Origin: Epiperipatus broadwayi
Taxonomy: Eukaryota; Onychophora; Udeonychophora; Euonychophora; Peripatidae
DNA length: 64,000 bases
Reading direction: 5' to 3'
Assembly: GCA_028023455.1 (NCBI GenBank)
Contig: JAQFVV010006725.1
Span: 62,001 to 126,000 of the forward strand
Shown: piece after piece, positions 36,931 through 48,974 of the stretch
Position numbering within the stretch: the first letter of the stretch is position 1
Layout: the number at the start of each line of letters is the position of its first letter
Translations under genes and position numbers: made by a program
The notes under the pieces: model-generated
What the model was told of the DNA's origin: nothing
Database searches by the model: none
Seen by the model: the letters and a program-made list of their open reading frames with translations, nothing else

Positions 36931-37149
36931 ACAATTTCTAGGCATGTAATCTAAACATAGAAATTTCTGACTTCATTTTGCCACAAACTTTATTCAAACT
37001 TTTCTGACTTCATTTAAAGTCATTTTAGACCCAACCAGCAACGAAATGATAAAAAATGTCTATTTATTCTTTAATTTATAGTTACAAGTGTACATTAAAT
37101 AAAATCAAGAAAATATTACATTTTGCAAAAAACTAATTTAGCACAAAAA

Positions 37150-37815
37150 TATAAATTATTTAACAAAAAAATATATCAATAACAAACCAAATATAAGTAG
37201 GAATGCAAATCCATAATAAATAAATTTTCAAAAATAAAGTCATTCATGGAAATTATGAAATAAAAGCAAGCATAAAATGTGTATCAAATATATATATATA
37301 AAGCAAAATTTTGATAATCCATGGTGATAACCCATAACAAATTCAAATGCAGGTATAATCTAAAAAGGTATTCATTTGAAAAATAAATACACATAGGCCA
37401 AAGCATAAATTTCTTAAAATGAAGTCAACCATAAGTTCCATCCTTCACTATTTTCATACTACAGCATTGAATGGTAATGCAACATTTACCACCATAACTT
37501 ATGGTTGGTTTCAATTTAAGAAATATATGCTCTGGCTTGTATGCATTTTATGATGCTTTCATTTTTTATTATTCTCCAAATAAATTGCTTTTGGGCTTAC
37601 ATTCATATGATTTATGATTCCTTTCACTTAACACATGTATCACTGTAAACTATATCTTGCTTTCTTTTATTTTACACACTTTTTGGGTTTGCTTACATTT
37701 GAAAGACTTGCAATGTATTGTTTTATATTTGGAATTTCATTTATTATGGATTTGCATTTTTAAGTATATTTTATCTGCTATTGATATATATATTTTTGTT
37801 ATATAAATTATTTTT
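37150..37815. mobile_element. Long imperfect foldback (about 0.66 kb)
   Basis: Left-arm blocks (AATGCAAATCCATAATAAAT near 37203-37222, then CATAAATTTCTTAAAATGAA and AACCATAAGTTCC) reappear inverted in the right half (GGAACTTAT-like near 37496, AATTTAAGAAATATATGC, and ATTTATTATGGATTTGCATT near 37740-37760). The arms are diverged, so this is an old MITE. No coding capacity. Confidence 0.55.
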
Positions 37816-38033
37816 ATTTAAAAATCCACTATTTTATTGATTTTTTTTAATTATTATTGATATACACTTGTACCTATAAATTCAAGAATAAATATTGAAA
37901 CTTTATTTTTTAAATGTCATTATTAAAGAATATGCATTAGCTCCATTTAATAAATAATACTAGCCCCCAATAAATTTTACTTCTTGAGATTTGTTTTTTT
38001 ATAATAATAATAATAATATATTTATTGATGTGT

Positions 38034-38182
38034 GTGTGTATTGAACAGACACTCACTCCATTTATTTTTTACAACATTGTGTTTATTCAAATAAGAATAT
38101 ATTCTGAGTACACATTACTTCACGAATTACACTATACTACTTAACATGCAAAAACAAGTCTTTTTATGGGCTGTGTTTCACA
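38034..38182 (-). repeat. 3' LTR of the Gypsy relic
   Basis: Paired with 41369-41518, showing several substitutions and small indels between the two, which means an old insertion. An AATAAA-like signal is present on the minus strand. Confidence 0.8.
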
Positions 38183-38189
38183 AAACTGT

Positions 38190-38640
38190 TGCATCTCTGT
38201 TCCAGTGAATGCAGCACTGTTGTCAGATACTAAAACCTCTGGGTACCCATGAATCGCGAAAATGTTTTTAAGGCATTTGATTGTTTCATTCGCCGTCGTG
38301 TCTTGTACTTTATGTGGTTCAATCCATCTGGAGTGTATGTCTATGAGTATAAACAATATTTTCCCATCTACTGGTCTGGCATGGTCCATGTTGCTGGCTG
38401 CTAGGTGGTCAGGTTCTTTTGAGGCATCGCAGCATAAGTTTGGTATGCCAAACATTTCTTGATGAAGTGATTGATGTCTTTATTTACTCTTGGCCACAAT
38501 ACATAGCTATGAGCCAGAGCTTTAGCTAGCACTATTCCTGGATGTCCTAAATGTAGTAATTTCAGCACTGCCTGCAGTTGGTCTATCGCCCATTATAATA
38601 CATCCTTTGCATATAGATAACTGTTGTCTATTTGACCAAA
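38190..38640 (-). pseudogene. Gypsy integrase fragment
   Basis: The zinc-binding part is recognisable as HLGHPGIVLAKALAHSYVLW near 38510-38570. The catalytic core follows: DHARPVDGKILFILIDIHSR, then LKNIFAIHGYPEVLVSDNSA, giving the first two acidic positions of the D,D-35-E triad (ILID and VSDN). The frame ends in the LTR shortly after TEMQQFC, so the region with the third acidic residue and the C-terminal domain is deleted. A frameshift separates the two parts. Not functional. Confidence 0.85.
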
Positions 38641-39330
38641 TCCCGTTTGTTACGTGCTTTGGTTTGTTTCCTGGCCATTCATTTCTAATCCAATCCATCA
38701 ATTTTTTATATCCCTTGTCTTCTCTCATCCATTTTTCCACAGTTTTACTATTTAATCTGTTTGACTTCATCGAATCAATGTAATTAATTTCTAACTCATT
38801 TCCTGCTTCATCTATGTTGTCAATCTTGATAGAGCATCGGCATGAGCTATTTCTTTTCTCTCGTTTATAAATCAGCACATAGTCATATGCAGTCAGTATG
38901 TTTCACGATCTAGACATGCATGGGCTTAGATGTTCTGGAGTTTGTTGGTCATTACCTAAAATTGGTAGGAGAGGTTTATGATCTGTAATGATTTGGAAAG
39001 GTCTACCAAAAATAAATTAATGATATTTTCTTAGTGCAAAGATTATCACTAAAGACTCTTTGCCTATCTGATTATAATTGCGTTCTGCCTTTGATAATGT
39101 CCTTGATGCATATGCAATCGGTCGCTCGCCACTTTTTCATTGGGTGTGCCAAAACCACTCCCACACCTATTTCTGATGTGTCCATCGTAATTCTTACTTC
39201 TAACATGTTATCAAAATGTGTCAATAGTGTATCTGCAGAGAGTAATTCTTTTGTTCTTTCAAACGCTTCTTCATGGATTTGGGTCCATTCTCATTTTTGG
39301 CCTTTTCTTAATAATTGATGTAATGTATTT
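38640..39330 (-). pseudogene. Gypsy RNase H / connection fragment
   Basis: The minus frame reads EWTQIHEEAFERTKELLSAD and a following block with RITMDTSEIGVGVVLAHP, the usual start of the Ty3 RNase H domain (W...EEAF..LK.LL; D.S..G.G.VL). A later frame (38640-38878) with WMREDKGYKKLMDWIRNEW bridges to integrase. Stops and shifts are present. Confidence 0.75.
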
Positions 39331-39334
39331 GCCA

Positions 39335-40100
39335 TCATTGCTTTGCCTTTTAAAAAAATTTCAAAAAAATTTATAAAACCCAAAAAGGTTTGCAATTGTT
39401 TTACATTTTTGGGTCTCTGCACATTTTTGACTGCTGGCACTTATCTTTCATCGGTCTTTTCCCATTGTTAGAAATCACATGTCCAAGAAATTCTAATTCT
39501 TGCATTTTCCATATGCATTTTTCTTTGTTCAGTTTGAGCCCCACATCTTTTAATTTATTACATATTCTAGTTAATCGTTTATGTAGCTCATTTTCTGTAG
39601 TGGCCATGACTAAAATATCGCCATAATATGGCATCATTCCCTGCAATAATGTGTTGAGTTTTGCTTGGAAAATGTTAGGTGCTGTTGTTACTCTGAAAGG
39701 TAGCCTATTGCATTGAAACAGACTGAAAGGCATAGTTAGTGTTAACATTTGAGCTGCTTTATTGGTTACCTTAATTTGATGGTAGGCGGCATTTAAATCT
39801 CACTTTTTGAAAAAATTTTCATTGGCTAAACTTGCTAAAAGTTCGCAGATGTTCAGAATTGGATATGCACCTTTGGATAAAAATTTGTTTACTTTTACTT
39901 GGTAATCTCCACAAATTCTAATCTGCTCATTTGGCTTTGTTACTATTACGATCGGTGTGGCCCATTTTGTGTCTCTACCGGTGTCAAAACTTCTTCACTT
40001 ACCAATTTCTGAATTTGTTTTACTTTTTTGTGCTGTGCAAAAGGAATCTTTCAGGGTTTGCACACAATTGGTCAGGCATTTTCTTTTAAATCTATCTCCA
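39335..40100 (-). pseudogene. Gypsy reverse transcriptase fragment
   Basis: Best segment 39401-39748, containing FQCNRLPFRVTTAPNIFQ, then MMPYYGDILVMATTENELH and LKLNKEKCIWKMQELEFLGH. These are the RLPFGxxxAPxxFQ, YxDD and C.F....V.FLGH motifs of Ty3 RTs. The catalytic box reads YGD-ILV, with one of the two Asp codons missing. The upstream palm region is in other frames with stops. Confidence 0.85.
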
Positions 40101-40168
40101 CTGGGTCTGATTTGAATACTTCTACTTGTTCTGAAAACAGATCTGGATATGCTTTAATGTATTCTTGT

Positions 40169-40460
40169 TCAAACGACATGTTTTATAATTGTTACAGTAA
40201 TTCCTAATTGTTCGAACCATTCTCTTCTTATTATCGGGGCTATGTTGACTTTTACTATATAAATAAGTAGGTTCAATATTTCTTCTTTGTACCTAATTAG
40301 AATCTCGGATTTTCCTTTTACTATTACTGTGTTTCCGCTGACTTCTTTGACTCTAATGTTCGTTTTCTGTATTGTTAATCCCTTATGCCCTCTGGTAATG
40401 TCATTCATTTTTCTTCTGATAAGAGTGATATTGCCGAGCCCCTATCGATCTCCATTTCTA
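40169..40460 (-). pseudogene. Gypsy aspartic protease remnant
   Basis: The minus frame has EIDRGSAISLLSEEK (about 40410-40450), where a retropepsin would have D-T/S-G-A/S. Thr is replaced by Arg, which should abolish activity. The rest (to 40169) keeps a plausible flap and end (VSGNTVIVKG ... APIIRREWFEQLG). Confidence 0.7.
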
Positions 40461-40487
40461 TGTCTTTTTTACATATGTTCAGTGTTA

Positions 40488-41200
40488 TCATGTATTGTTT
40501 TGGGATTTGGCGCATACATTTTTTTTTACTTTATATTTCATATGTAGTTTCTCTTGTGTTTTTGGATTTCTGCAGACTGATATTAGATGTCCTTTCCTTC
40601 TGCAATTATAACAAGTATATGTACACCATTTGCAGTTGTTTGATATGTGCCCTTGTTTTCCACAACAGTAATACTTTATTTGATTTCCTCTGTCATTCCA
40701 TTCTTTCATATTCGTTTTCTGTTTTATGTATTTTCCATGACCGTTTATCATTTATCTTGCCTCTGAAACACATTACTTGTTCAATTACGAGCTCATACGC
40801 TATTCCTTTCCTTATTGCTATGTCGGTCAAATCTGGTTCCATTAACAAATTCTGATGTAGCCGGTCTTCATTCATTCCCCATAACAACTGATCCAGTAGA
40901 ACTTGTTCAGCAAACTCTTTGTATTGGCAATCCTTTATTGTCTCAGACTTATGTCTAAGTCTCTTATGCTTTCATCTCTTGTGTTGTTTCCTATTCCACA
41001 AGGTTAACCGAGCCATAAACCTTGATGATTGTGGGCTGAAATAATTGGATAATTTGCTTATAATATTTTCGTATTCTGTTTCATCCATTACTGGCCCATT
41101 CGTTAGCTTATGTATAACTTCAACGACTCTTCTTCCCACCAGGCATAACAGTGCTGCCATTTTTTATTATTCTCAATAATGCTATTTAACTTTAAAAAAA
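40488..41200 (-). pseudogene. Gypsy gag remnant with CCHC knuckles
   Basis: The capsid-like part reads YENIISKLSNYFSPQSSRFM (40972-41160) and then LLWGMNEDRLHQNLLME with DLTDIAIRKGIAYE (40693-40887). The nucleocapsid part (40488-40751) has KYYCCGKQGHISNNCKWCTY and CYNCRRKGHLISVCR, two C-x2-C-x4-H-x4-C zinc knuckles. The frames are shifted against each other. Confidence 0.85.
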
Positions 41201-41368
41201 ATTTCGAGTTGAGTGACAAAGGCCATTTTCCTGCATTCCCAACGTCGAACTCAGAGATACTTCCTTGCCCCAATGACATATTAACTTGTTCTTACAAACT
41301 TTTGAGTTAATTCATTAACTCCGTAGATTCAAGATATCCTGTCAACTGTGCCAAACTTTTGTCGTGTA

Positions 41369-41518
41369 TTGAACAGACACCCCATTTATTTTTTACTACA
41401 TTATGTGTTTATTCCAATAAGAAAATATTCCGAGTACACATTACTTCATAGATTACACTATACTACTTAACATACAAAAACAAAAGTATTTTTGTGTGCT
41501 GTGTGAAGTATCTTCACA
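41369..41518 (-). repeat. 5' LTR of the Gypsy relic
   Basis: Begins (minus) TGTGAAGATACTTCACA, itself a palindrome, and ends ...TGTTCAATACA. The bases just inside (CGACAAAAGTTTGGCACAGT) are where a primer-binding site would lie; it is not a canonical one. Confidence 0.8.
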
Positions 41519-41519
41519 C

Positions 41520-41870
41520 CTTGCTGGATTTACTTGTTTATTGGCTTGCTTCTTGCATTACTCCTATGGTCCGTTCTTCTGTGTTTCCACCAATCAATGT
41601 GTCTTCACGATTTCTTTATGGTCTGTCTTGTTATCAATTTCTCCATCCGTAATTTTTGTTTTCCATAATCCATTTTATATATTTTCAATCTACCATTTGC
41701 ATAAATCACTTATATATGTGCGTAATTTCACTTCTGAAATATTTGTTTTTCTTTTACCAGTCATTTCAATTTGTAAGGTATTATTTAATTTCATGATTGT
41801 TATTGTTAAAATTAGATGTTTATATTTCTTGTCCATGGAACAAATTATGTTTTATTTTCCAAGATAATCA
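41520..41870 (-). other. Coding-like remnant upstream of the Gypsy LTR
   Basis: The minus frame starting at MDKKYKHLILTITIMKLNNT runs about 48 codons to ...YISDLCKW, then continues past two stops with NGLWKTKITDGEIDNKTDHK. Composition looks like decayed protein-coding DNA but I cannot name the family. It may be part of an older element into which the Gypsy relic inserted. Confidence 0.3.
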
Positions 41871-44190
41871 TAACTTTTTCATATGTTCACTAATATGCTT
41901 CCAAAAGCAGTTCTCTTCGCTTATTCTAAATCCATCTACTGTAAGCTGGAGTAATCAATGGATATGAAAAGATATAGTGCTATTATATCCCACTAAAACA
42001 CATGGTCACTATTTCTTATGCTTACACAATCTGATAAAATTAGCAACTCTTTCCATATAGTAATGCCATCCAGTGCAAGCATGGATCAAAGACTCCTCAC
42101 TGATGAAAGCCACAAGCTAGAAACTAAGCCGGGAGATATTGGATAAGTAGGCACTAGATAGGAATTTTGATGCACAAACCTTCTATCATCTATTAATTAC
42201 TATGACTTACATTGGATGACATTTTTGTATGGAGAGAAAGAGCATTTTCTAAGTTTTGCTTTTATCAGTGAGGATTAGGATTCAAACCTAGAAGTAATGC
42301 ATTTACATATATAACAATTATTTTTCTACATATTTTAGTTAAAACTTGAAATTTAAAAAAAATTCTCTAAGTTTTGATTTAAGCTAATTCATTTGCATAG
42401 TTATGTAGATTTGATACTAATTCAGTTTCAATGTATATTTTAGAGATCTTAATTTTATACCAATAATGAGTTTCTTATCATATATTTAAACACATGCTTC
42501 CAAAGTAGATCTCTTCACTTATTCCAAGGCCTTTTCAAACATCTTGAAGCTTCTTTATAAATACCTACTACTTTGTTAAAAAAAAAAAAAAATTCCCAAA
42601 AAATAGGGAAAAGCTAACTATTGTCCCAAAATGTGAAAAAGGAAATAGAAATTCTAATTTTTTAAAATCCTTCTGTAATTATTACTCTGATTTAAATTTA
42701 TTTTCACTTGTGAAATGCATTCATATGACTACAAGTAATAATTCAGATCTTATTTTATTCACTTATAAAAGCTATTGTGCTTATTTTGTTTATATGTTGG
42801 AATCTTGTAAATATATGAGCAAGCAATATATTGTAATAGTTCAAACTGAAGTCAATATATCGTTCGATATTACAAAAAGGCCATATTGATAATAAAAAAC
42901 CAACTACAGAAGTATAAGGCAACATAGAGACAATAGTTATAATAGTTGTATGTGTTTGTATTTTTATACATATCTTAATTTTTAAAAAAAATGATTTGTT
43001 GCCACTCTAAATTTTAATTGCAAATAACAGAATATTTCTATTATGAAATGATACTATTACAATAATATTTATTGGTATGCTTTAGATATAAATATAATTG
43101 TAAACATGCATATCATTATGATGTCTTTATAAGTATATATTTCAATAGCAATATGTGACGAAACTAATTATTTTATAGTAATTAATTTATTAAATAAAAA
43201 ACAAAAAGCGATACAAAATTTTGTTTTAGATATAATTAAAAATAATCCCTTAATTAATTTACGTTAATTGAAGGTAAGGAAAAAAAACATAACTTATTTT
43301 CTTTTGGTTATAAAACAAACAAACAAAAAAGAAAATAATAATATTTTAGATAGCATACAAGAAAAAGTAAATATTGGTTTTATTTTGAGATAATTATGTC
43401 TGTAATATTTTATTTGAATTTTTAAATTTAGATTCTACTATTTAAAAGAAAAATGTATTAATGATTTAATGAAATATGATTAAATTAATTAAAATTGTGA
43501 CTGGAGAGGGCTGCACTGTATTGTTATGATTTTCTGCTTCTTGTTACTGAACAGAACTCATCGTGTTGCAGGTGCATTAAGGAGACAGTTTGGGAACAAT
43601 CATTAGATAGTAGGCAGAACTGTTATGGCAAAGTAATTAAAGATCATCAGCATTTAGAACTAATAATTAACATTTGACTGTTCCTTGCCTTTACTTAAGG
43701 AGGCAGAATCACTATTGAAATGAAACAAAAATGCATTGCTAAAAAATCAGAGTCAGTCAGACTCTGAATCGTGTAGTCTTCCTCTAGAGGATAATCACCT
43801 ATTACCTGCATGAAGAGAGAAGAGGAAATGACAAAATCATAAGACATCCATTATCCATTCATGATGAAAAATATCCTTTTGCCTGCCATTAGAATTTAAA
43901 GAAAGACTAATTAATATTCATGATTGTGTGTAATTTAAAATAAAATTTTATAAACATATTTAATTAGTAAATGACATGGTGCTATAACATTAAAAATATC
44001 TGCAGTCAAATTACACATTGAAAGGTAGGAAAAGCATTTATTTTTATTAATGGAAACAATTTATAGAAGGCCTACTAATATTATATATATAAATATTGTT
44101 TTATTCATGAATAACATTTATTAATGATTTATTCATAATAGTACAACTTTTACATATTTATTTTAATTAATTAAATTAATATATATATAT
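41871..44190. other. Intron or intergenic AT-rich sequence
   Basis: No gene recognised. A less AT-rich patch at 43497-43870 contains a perfect 8-bp hairpin TCAGAGTC-AGTCA-GACTCTGA (about 43749-43769). A B-box-like GGTTTGAATCC occurs on the minus strand near 42280. Confidence 0.5.
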
Positions 44191-44658
44191 GTGCTCTGCG
44201 CACAGTTAATGAAGCTATTAATAAATTGTCAAAATTTTTACTGCCAAGCGCTTTCGGGACAGTCTACAATCCCACATTCATGGCGAGTTATTCTGTTAAT
44301 AACTGTAAAACTATGCAAATTTTATGCAAATTTATATGCAGATGTTACGTGGACCATTTACGAGATAAGGAATAGCAGGCCTCTCTTCTGTTGATTGCCG
44401 ATGGGTCAGCCGCAATGAAGTAAGCTTCCCTAACTTTACGTTTGGTGTCGTTTGTTTCAGAGCAAACGACACTGGCTGTGGTAGGTAGAAAATGGTCCAC
44501 GTAACATCTGCATATAAATTTGCATAAAATTTGCATAGTTTTACAGTTATTAACAGAATAACTCACCATGAATATGGGACTGTAGACTGTCCCGAAAGCG
44601 CTTGGCAGTAAAAATTTTGACAATTTATTAATAGCTTCATTAACTGTGCGCAGAGCAC
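44191..44658. mobile_element. Large foldback MITE with GTGCTCTGCGCACAG ends
   Basis: Inverted arms of about 170 bp (44191-44361 and 44490-44658) are nearly identical, with TA repeats outside both ends. Termini GTGCTCTGCGCACAGTTAATG match the smaller element at 10219-10376. The 128-bp loop region contains a second, perfect 10-bp hairpin, GTGTCGTTTG (44445-44454) with CAAACGACAC (44463-44472). Short ORFs on both strands are mirror images caused by the palindrome and are not genes. Confidence 0.85.
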
Positions 44659-44659
44659 A

Positions 44660-46490
44660 TATATATATTAATTTATTTAAGCGTTAATGAAGTAAAATCT
44701 TAACTATTTAATTAATTAAGTATAAAATGTATTAATTTTTGCTTTATTTTTTATTTAATTTTAAGTTAACTTTGTACATGCATGTCAATATATACATAAT
44801 TAGGTATTTGGTTAAATAAATTTATTTTACTTATTGTTAAAACCTATCTTGTGTATGATTTGATCTCATTCCAAACAAGCATTTGTAAACTTTATAACTG
44901 TCTCTTAAGGATCATGCTTTATGTTGAAAAAGATTTAAGTAACCCACAAAAGATGGGAAGTAGATAAATTAGTCAGAAAGTATCCTTTCATAATTGAAAG
45001 TGGTGCTTAGGAATGAATTAATTCATTGCCTATAAAGATGCTATTTGATTGATAAAAATATAATAGTTTAAATTCATCAAAGTAGTATGGTTTTCATCAG
45101 TAATCCATATGATTAGGATAACCTAAATAGCCACCTCATATTATATAATGAAATTCTATTATTTAAGATTAGTAATATATAAAAAGTGATAGCCTAAAAA
45201 TTTGATGATTGTTGAAAGCTATTATAGATATAATAATTACTTTATGCATTAAAATATAATAGCGTATGCTTGGAAAGGGTTAAAGAACGGATCTATATGG
45301 ATTGATATAGTGGGTATCATGAGTCAGATTATATGATGATTGAATTAGCTTGTCACATAAAATTTAAACAAGAGAAATAAAGAGATAAATAAATAAATAA
45401 AGCATGTACCTTTAATCAAATGGGCAATCAATGCATAACTGATTTAAGCATAAATGATCTTTTCCCCTCATGTTGGCACATCTTTTCTATTATAATGTAT
45501 ATGATTTAAACAAAGGAATGAAGAGAATATTACCATGTGATAATTTAAAGAAATATATTGGCAATGATGTTGCTAGACTATTGACAGTCTCCCCACACTT
45601 CCCAAACTAAATTACTTGATCTAGCATTGAAAAAAGCTTTTTTTTAATCTACAAATTCAAAACAAAAAAAATGCTATTATTGACTAGCATCTGTCAATAA
45701 TAATTAATTAGTTATCTATCAATTCCACTGCTAATACATTTCTCTAATTATTAACTAAAAATATTTCTATTCATTCTTTTCCTTACACCATAATTGATTT
45801 ATGAAAATATTTCATTTGTGAATATAATAAATTAAATTTATATGATGATTAACATTCTTTTAAATTTTATTTCATAATAATTAATCTATAAAAAGAATAT
45901 TATTAAATTCAGAAGCCCCAAGATATCTTTTTAAAATATTACATGGCAAATGTAAAACATAAGTATATATTTTATATGAGAATGAGTCACTTAAAAGTAA
46001 AGCTAGTTAAATTTAGTATTGCATATGCATTTCAATTAAACTATTGGTTGATTTCAACTGTGCGTATTATTTAATATAAGTTTAGAGAGCTTTTAAAAAA
46101 ATAAATACAATATTGATTCATGTAAATCTTTGCTGAAATATTAAGAATGTGATAGTAATTGATTCTCAATAATACAGCCCTGTGATAGGGATATTTTAAA
46201 GAACACAAGAGATTATTATCAAATAATTTTAGTTCCTCATGGTATATTCTGAAATGGATATTCTCCAAGATCTACAAACATTTAATATAGCATTCCAAAG
46301 TTGTTATTATATGTTTAGTATATATGGTTAAATGATAAAGATCTTTCATAATTCCATACAACCAAAATAGAATCTTAGTGTAACTGTATTATATAGTGAT
46401 GCGAGTCAGTCTTCTGACATAAAAATCGACACAAATGATCTGCTCACAATAAACATGAAACATAAGTGCTACATAAAGTAAGATATATAT
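44660..46490. other. AT-rich sequence without recognised features
   Basis: Low-complexity DNA and short random ORFs. Nothing I can support between the foldback MITE and the LTR element. Confidence 0.6.
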
Positions 46491-46494
46491 ATAT

Positions 46495-48974
46495 TGAAAC
46501 AGTAAGATTCGTATTTGAATCTTAAGTTTCACCTTTTTCTATCGTCTCTCACTCACCGGTCTGTTCTACCCAAATTTAAACTTTTTGGTATCGAATTGTG
46601 TGTGTAACAATATTAAAAATGTATAGATATATGTAGAATTCACCATAAACACGCACACATTTCGATCTCAAATTTAAGGCAATAAATAAAGATAAATAAT
46701 ATAATTTAGATTTCTTCTTTTAGTTATAAAAATATATATATATTTTAACCATTTATTTTGAATTGTAAAATCCGTTATTTATTGCTTTGTTTAAATTTCA
46801 TTTAATAATAATTTTAGAAATAGATTGTAATATTTAATTAAAAGTAAAAATAATCGTATGTTCCCTTTTTGTCTTTGAAATTTTAAAAGCATCGGTCGGT
46901 GAGAGATAATAGATTAATTAAAAAGAAAAATTCCCTAAAATGTAATTATAAAAATTAAATGTAAAATCTAAACGTAAACAATAGAACGGCAGCTTTCTCG
47001 ATAATTAAAATTAACAAAAATGCATTGATTATCCTCAGGGCAGATTAAGTGGAATCCAAAAATAAACTATGACAAAAATGTGAAAGATAAGATATAAGAA
47101 AAGAGGCCATTTTAGACTTTCTAGAGACTTTTCACTTTAACTTTAGCTGTGCTCTCAATCAGTTGAGAGTCTCCAAGATATTAAATAAATTTTTCCTGCC
47201 ACGGTATGATCGAGTAAAAGCGCCCAGACTATTCTCCACCCGGAGATGGCCTATCGGATGCCAAACCTTCCATTGCCCTTCATAAATTCAACCACGAAGA
47301 TCTGCTGCCTAAAATAATGAGAAAGCTGCTGCTGCTGTTAAATTAAATGAACCACCTAAATACAGGAAAGAACTGCTAATCATGAACAATTTGCTACTGA
47401 CCAATGGAATCGGAAAACTTCTCATAAAACAGGTACCTGTGTCCAAATTCTCTAGAGTACTCTACTAATATCCAGCTACGCTTATTCATTCTGTATATAA
47501 CTTATAAATTGTAGAACTATCATTTGAAATGCTAAATTTTTAATAATTAATATGTAAACTTCTTTAATAATCTAGCCTGCCTAACTCTATCTTTCTTGGG
47601 TGCGTATTTCTAAAATCTATATTTATTATTTAATTATTGCATGCTCATAATTGTCTAAATATAAATCTGTGATCGTTTGAAACAGTGGATGCGTGTCAAA
47701 TTTTTCATTAATATTTACTTTCATAAATGACTTAATATTTTCATACAAACGACACGCATTCAATGCTTCCGTTATTGTAATGCAGGGGTCTACTGCTTAG
47801 CAAATGGCTGACGTATCAGTTGTAATAATCACCCAGTCTATATATTGTTTTTATATCTTATTAAACTGTAATTAATAATTCCATAAAATTTGCATTTCTT
47901 TGAGAGTCGCAAACGTTCCTTATTAAATGTTGATAATGTAGGGCCGAGTTATAAAATATATTTAAGTCTTAACAGGATTGTCTGTACATTATACATGTGT
48001 TACGTTTTAGAGATGCGATGACCCATTACAAGCCGTGAATATTCCGGATTCTATAGGGTTGAAATTAACCCCAGTCGTCCTACACAAGCGGACATAATAA
48101 ATGCTCCCATAGGGCTTGACGACCGTCATGCAGCCAGCAGGCAATCTCGGCACGAACCGCTTGTCCCTGGTTATGCTTATGTGACACCTTACTTCTTTGG
48201 GCCGATGGCAAATGCCAGCCCGTCATTCTTATAAACTCATTCACGGCTTTGCAGTTTCAATATACTGCCATTCCATATCGCCTTTCTAGCGTACCACGTG
48301 TTTTCTTTTATTAACTTTATTATTCTATATATAACTCCGTCCCTGCATTAGCTTCATAATTCACTCTCAAATAAATGTTTGCCCCTAGTTCTTCGTAATA
48401 TCTTTAATTAAATAAATCTTACTTTAGACTCTTGCATTGCAAAGGTATAAATCCCTAAAGGCATGCATTAGAAATACTTGCTCAAGAATTTTAGGTAGCT
48501 AGATTACGTCATCAAATAAATGTGTTCATCTTTGTAAATATAATAGTATCGGAAAATTCCGCTACTGAGATTTAAATCTTGCCAAATATTATTAGTTTTA
48601 CCGTTAAATGATATAATGTTTTAATAAATAATTTCAAACTATACATCTGCCGTTACTTCTTTATTTATTTATTCGATACCCATTCAACATGTTTCCTCGA
48701 TTATTTAAATATAAATGTTTAATTAATATTAGTGTTATTATTAGCTAACTCGAAATAAAATCATGAATCTCTTGCATACCCTGATCACTGTGCCTAAAGA
48801 AATATTTACTAATGTTGCATCAGATGCGTTGTTTTGTAGATTGTATTGTGGAACCGATAAACTATGTTCGAACTCAGTACTAAGGGTAGCTTCGCTATCT
48901 AGATGGTGCTGCAGTTCTGTGTGGTGGTCGAATTCTGCACTATGTTAACGAATCACACGTTCCTGACCGTTACA
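46495..48974 (+). repeat. 5' LTR of the gag-only element
   Basis: Starts with an 8-bp hairpin TAAGATTC/GAATCTTA (46503-46510 and 46517-46524). In LTR 2 this stem is extended to 9 bp by a T-to-C difference. A GC-richer block lies at 48000-48245. Near the 3' end the hairpin TAGC-TTC-GCTA is followed by TCTAGATGGTGC, a variant of the GGCGCC-hairpin arrangement in the other elements. Confidence 0.85.

Larger units (their letters stand above)
38034..41518 (-). mobile_element. Decayed Ty3/Gypsy LTR retrotransposon
   Basis: About 150-bp LTRs at 41369-41518 (5') and 38034-38182 (3') share TATTGAACAGACAC, the TGTGTTTATT...AAGAA block and TACACATTACTTCA. Each ends (minus sense) in ...TGTTCAATACA and begins TGTGAA. 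Between them, in minus order, are gag, CCHC knuckles, protease, RT, RNase H and part of integrase, in many shifted frames. Total length is 3.5 kb against the usual 4.5-6 kb, so pieces are missing. It lies in the proposed 22 kb EDEM3 intron in the same orientation as the gene. Confidence 0.88.

Noticed and set aside
40287-40855. Plus-strand ORFs of 86-156 codons over the Gypsy relic, and 49842-50366 minus over the gag ORF
   Set aside because: They are shadows of real or decayed coding frames on the other strand: the CCHC knuckles and protease (minus), and gag (plus).
44191-44623. ORFs of 67 and 92 codons around 44.2-44.6 kb
   Set aside because: They are mirror images created by the palindromic arms of the foldback MITE.
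45400-45480. An exon-like segment with a GTACAT donor on the minus strand
   Set aside because: All three frames contain stops within 25 codons and the sequence does not match the missing part of EDEM3.
48763-48948. A 61-codon ORF near the end of both LTRs of the gag-only element (also 53534-53719)
   Set aside because: Same reason: repeated because LTRs are copies. Several amino-acid changes between the two, no recognisable motif.
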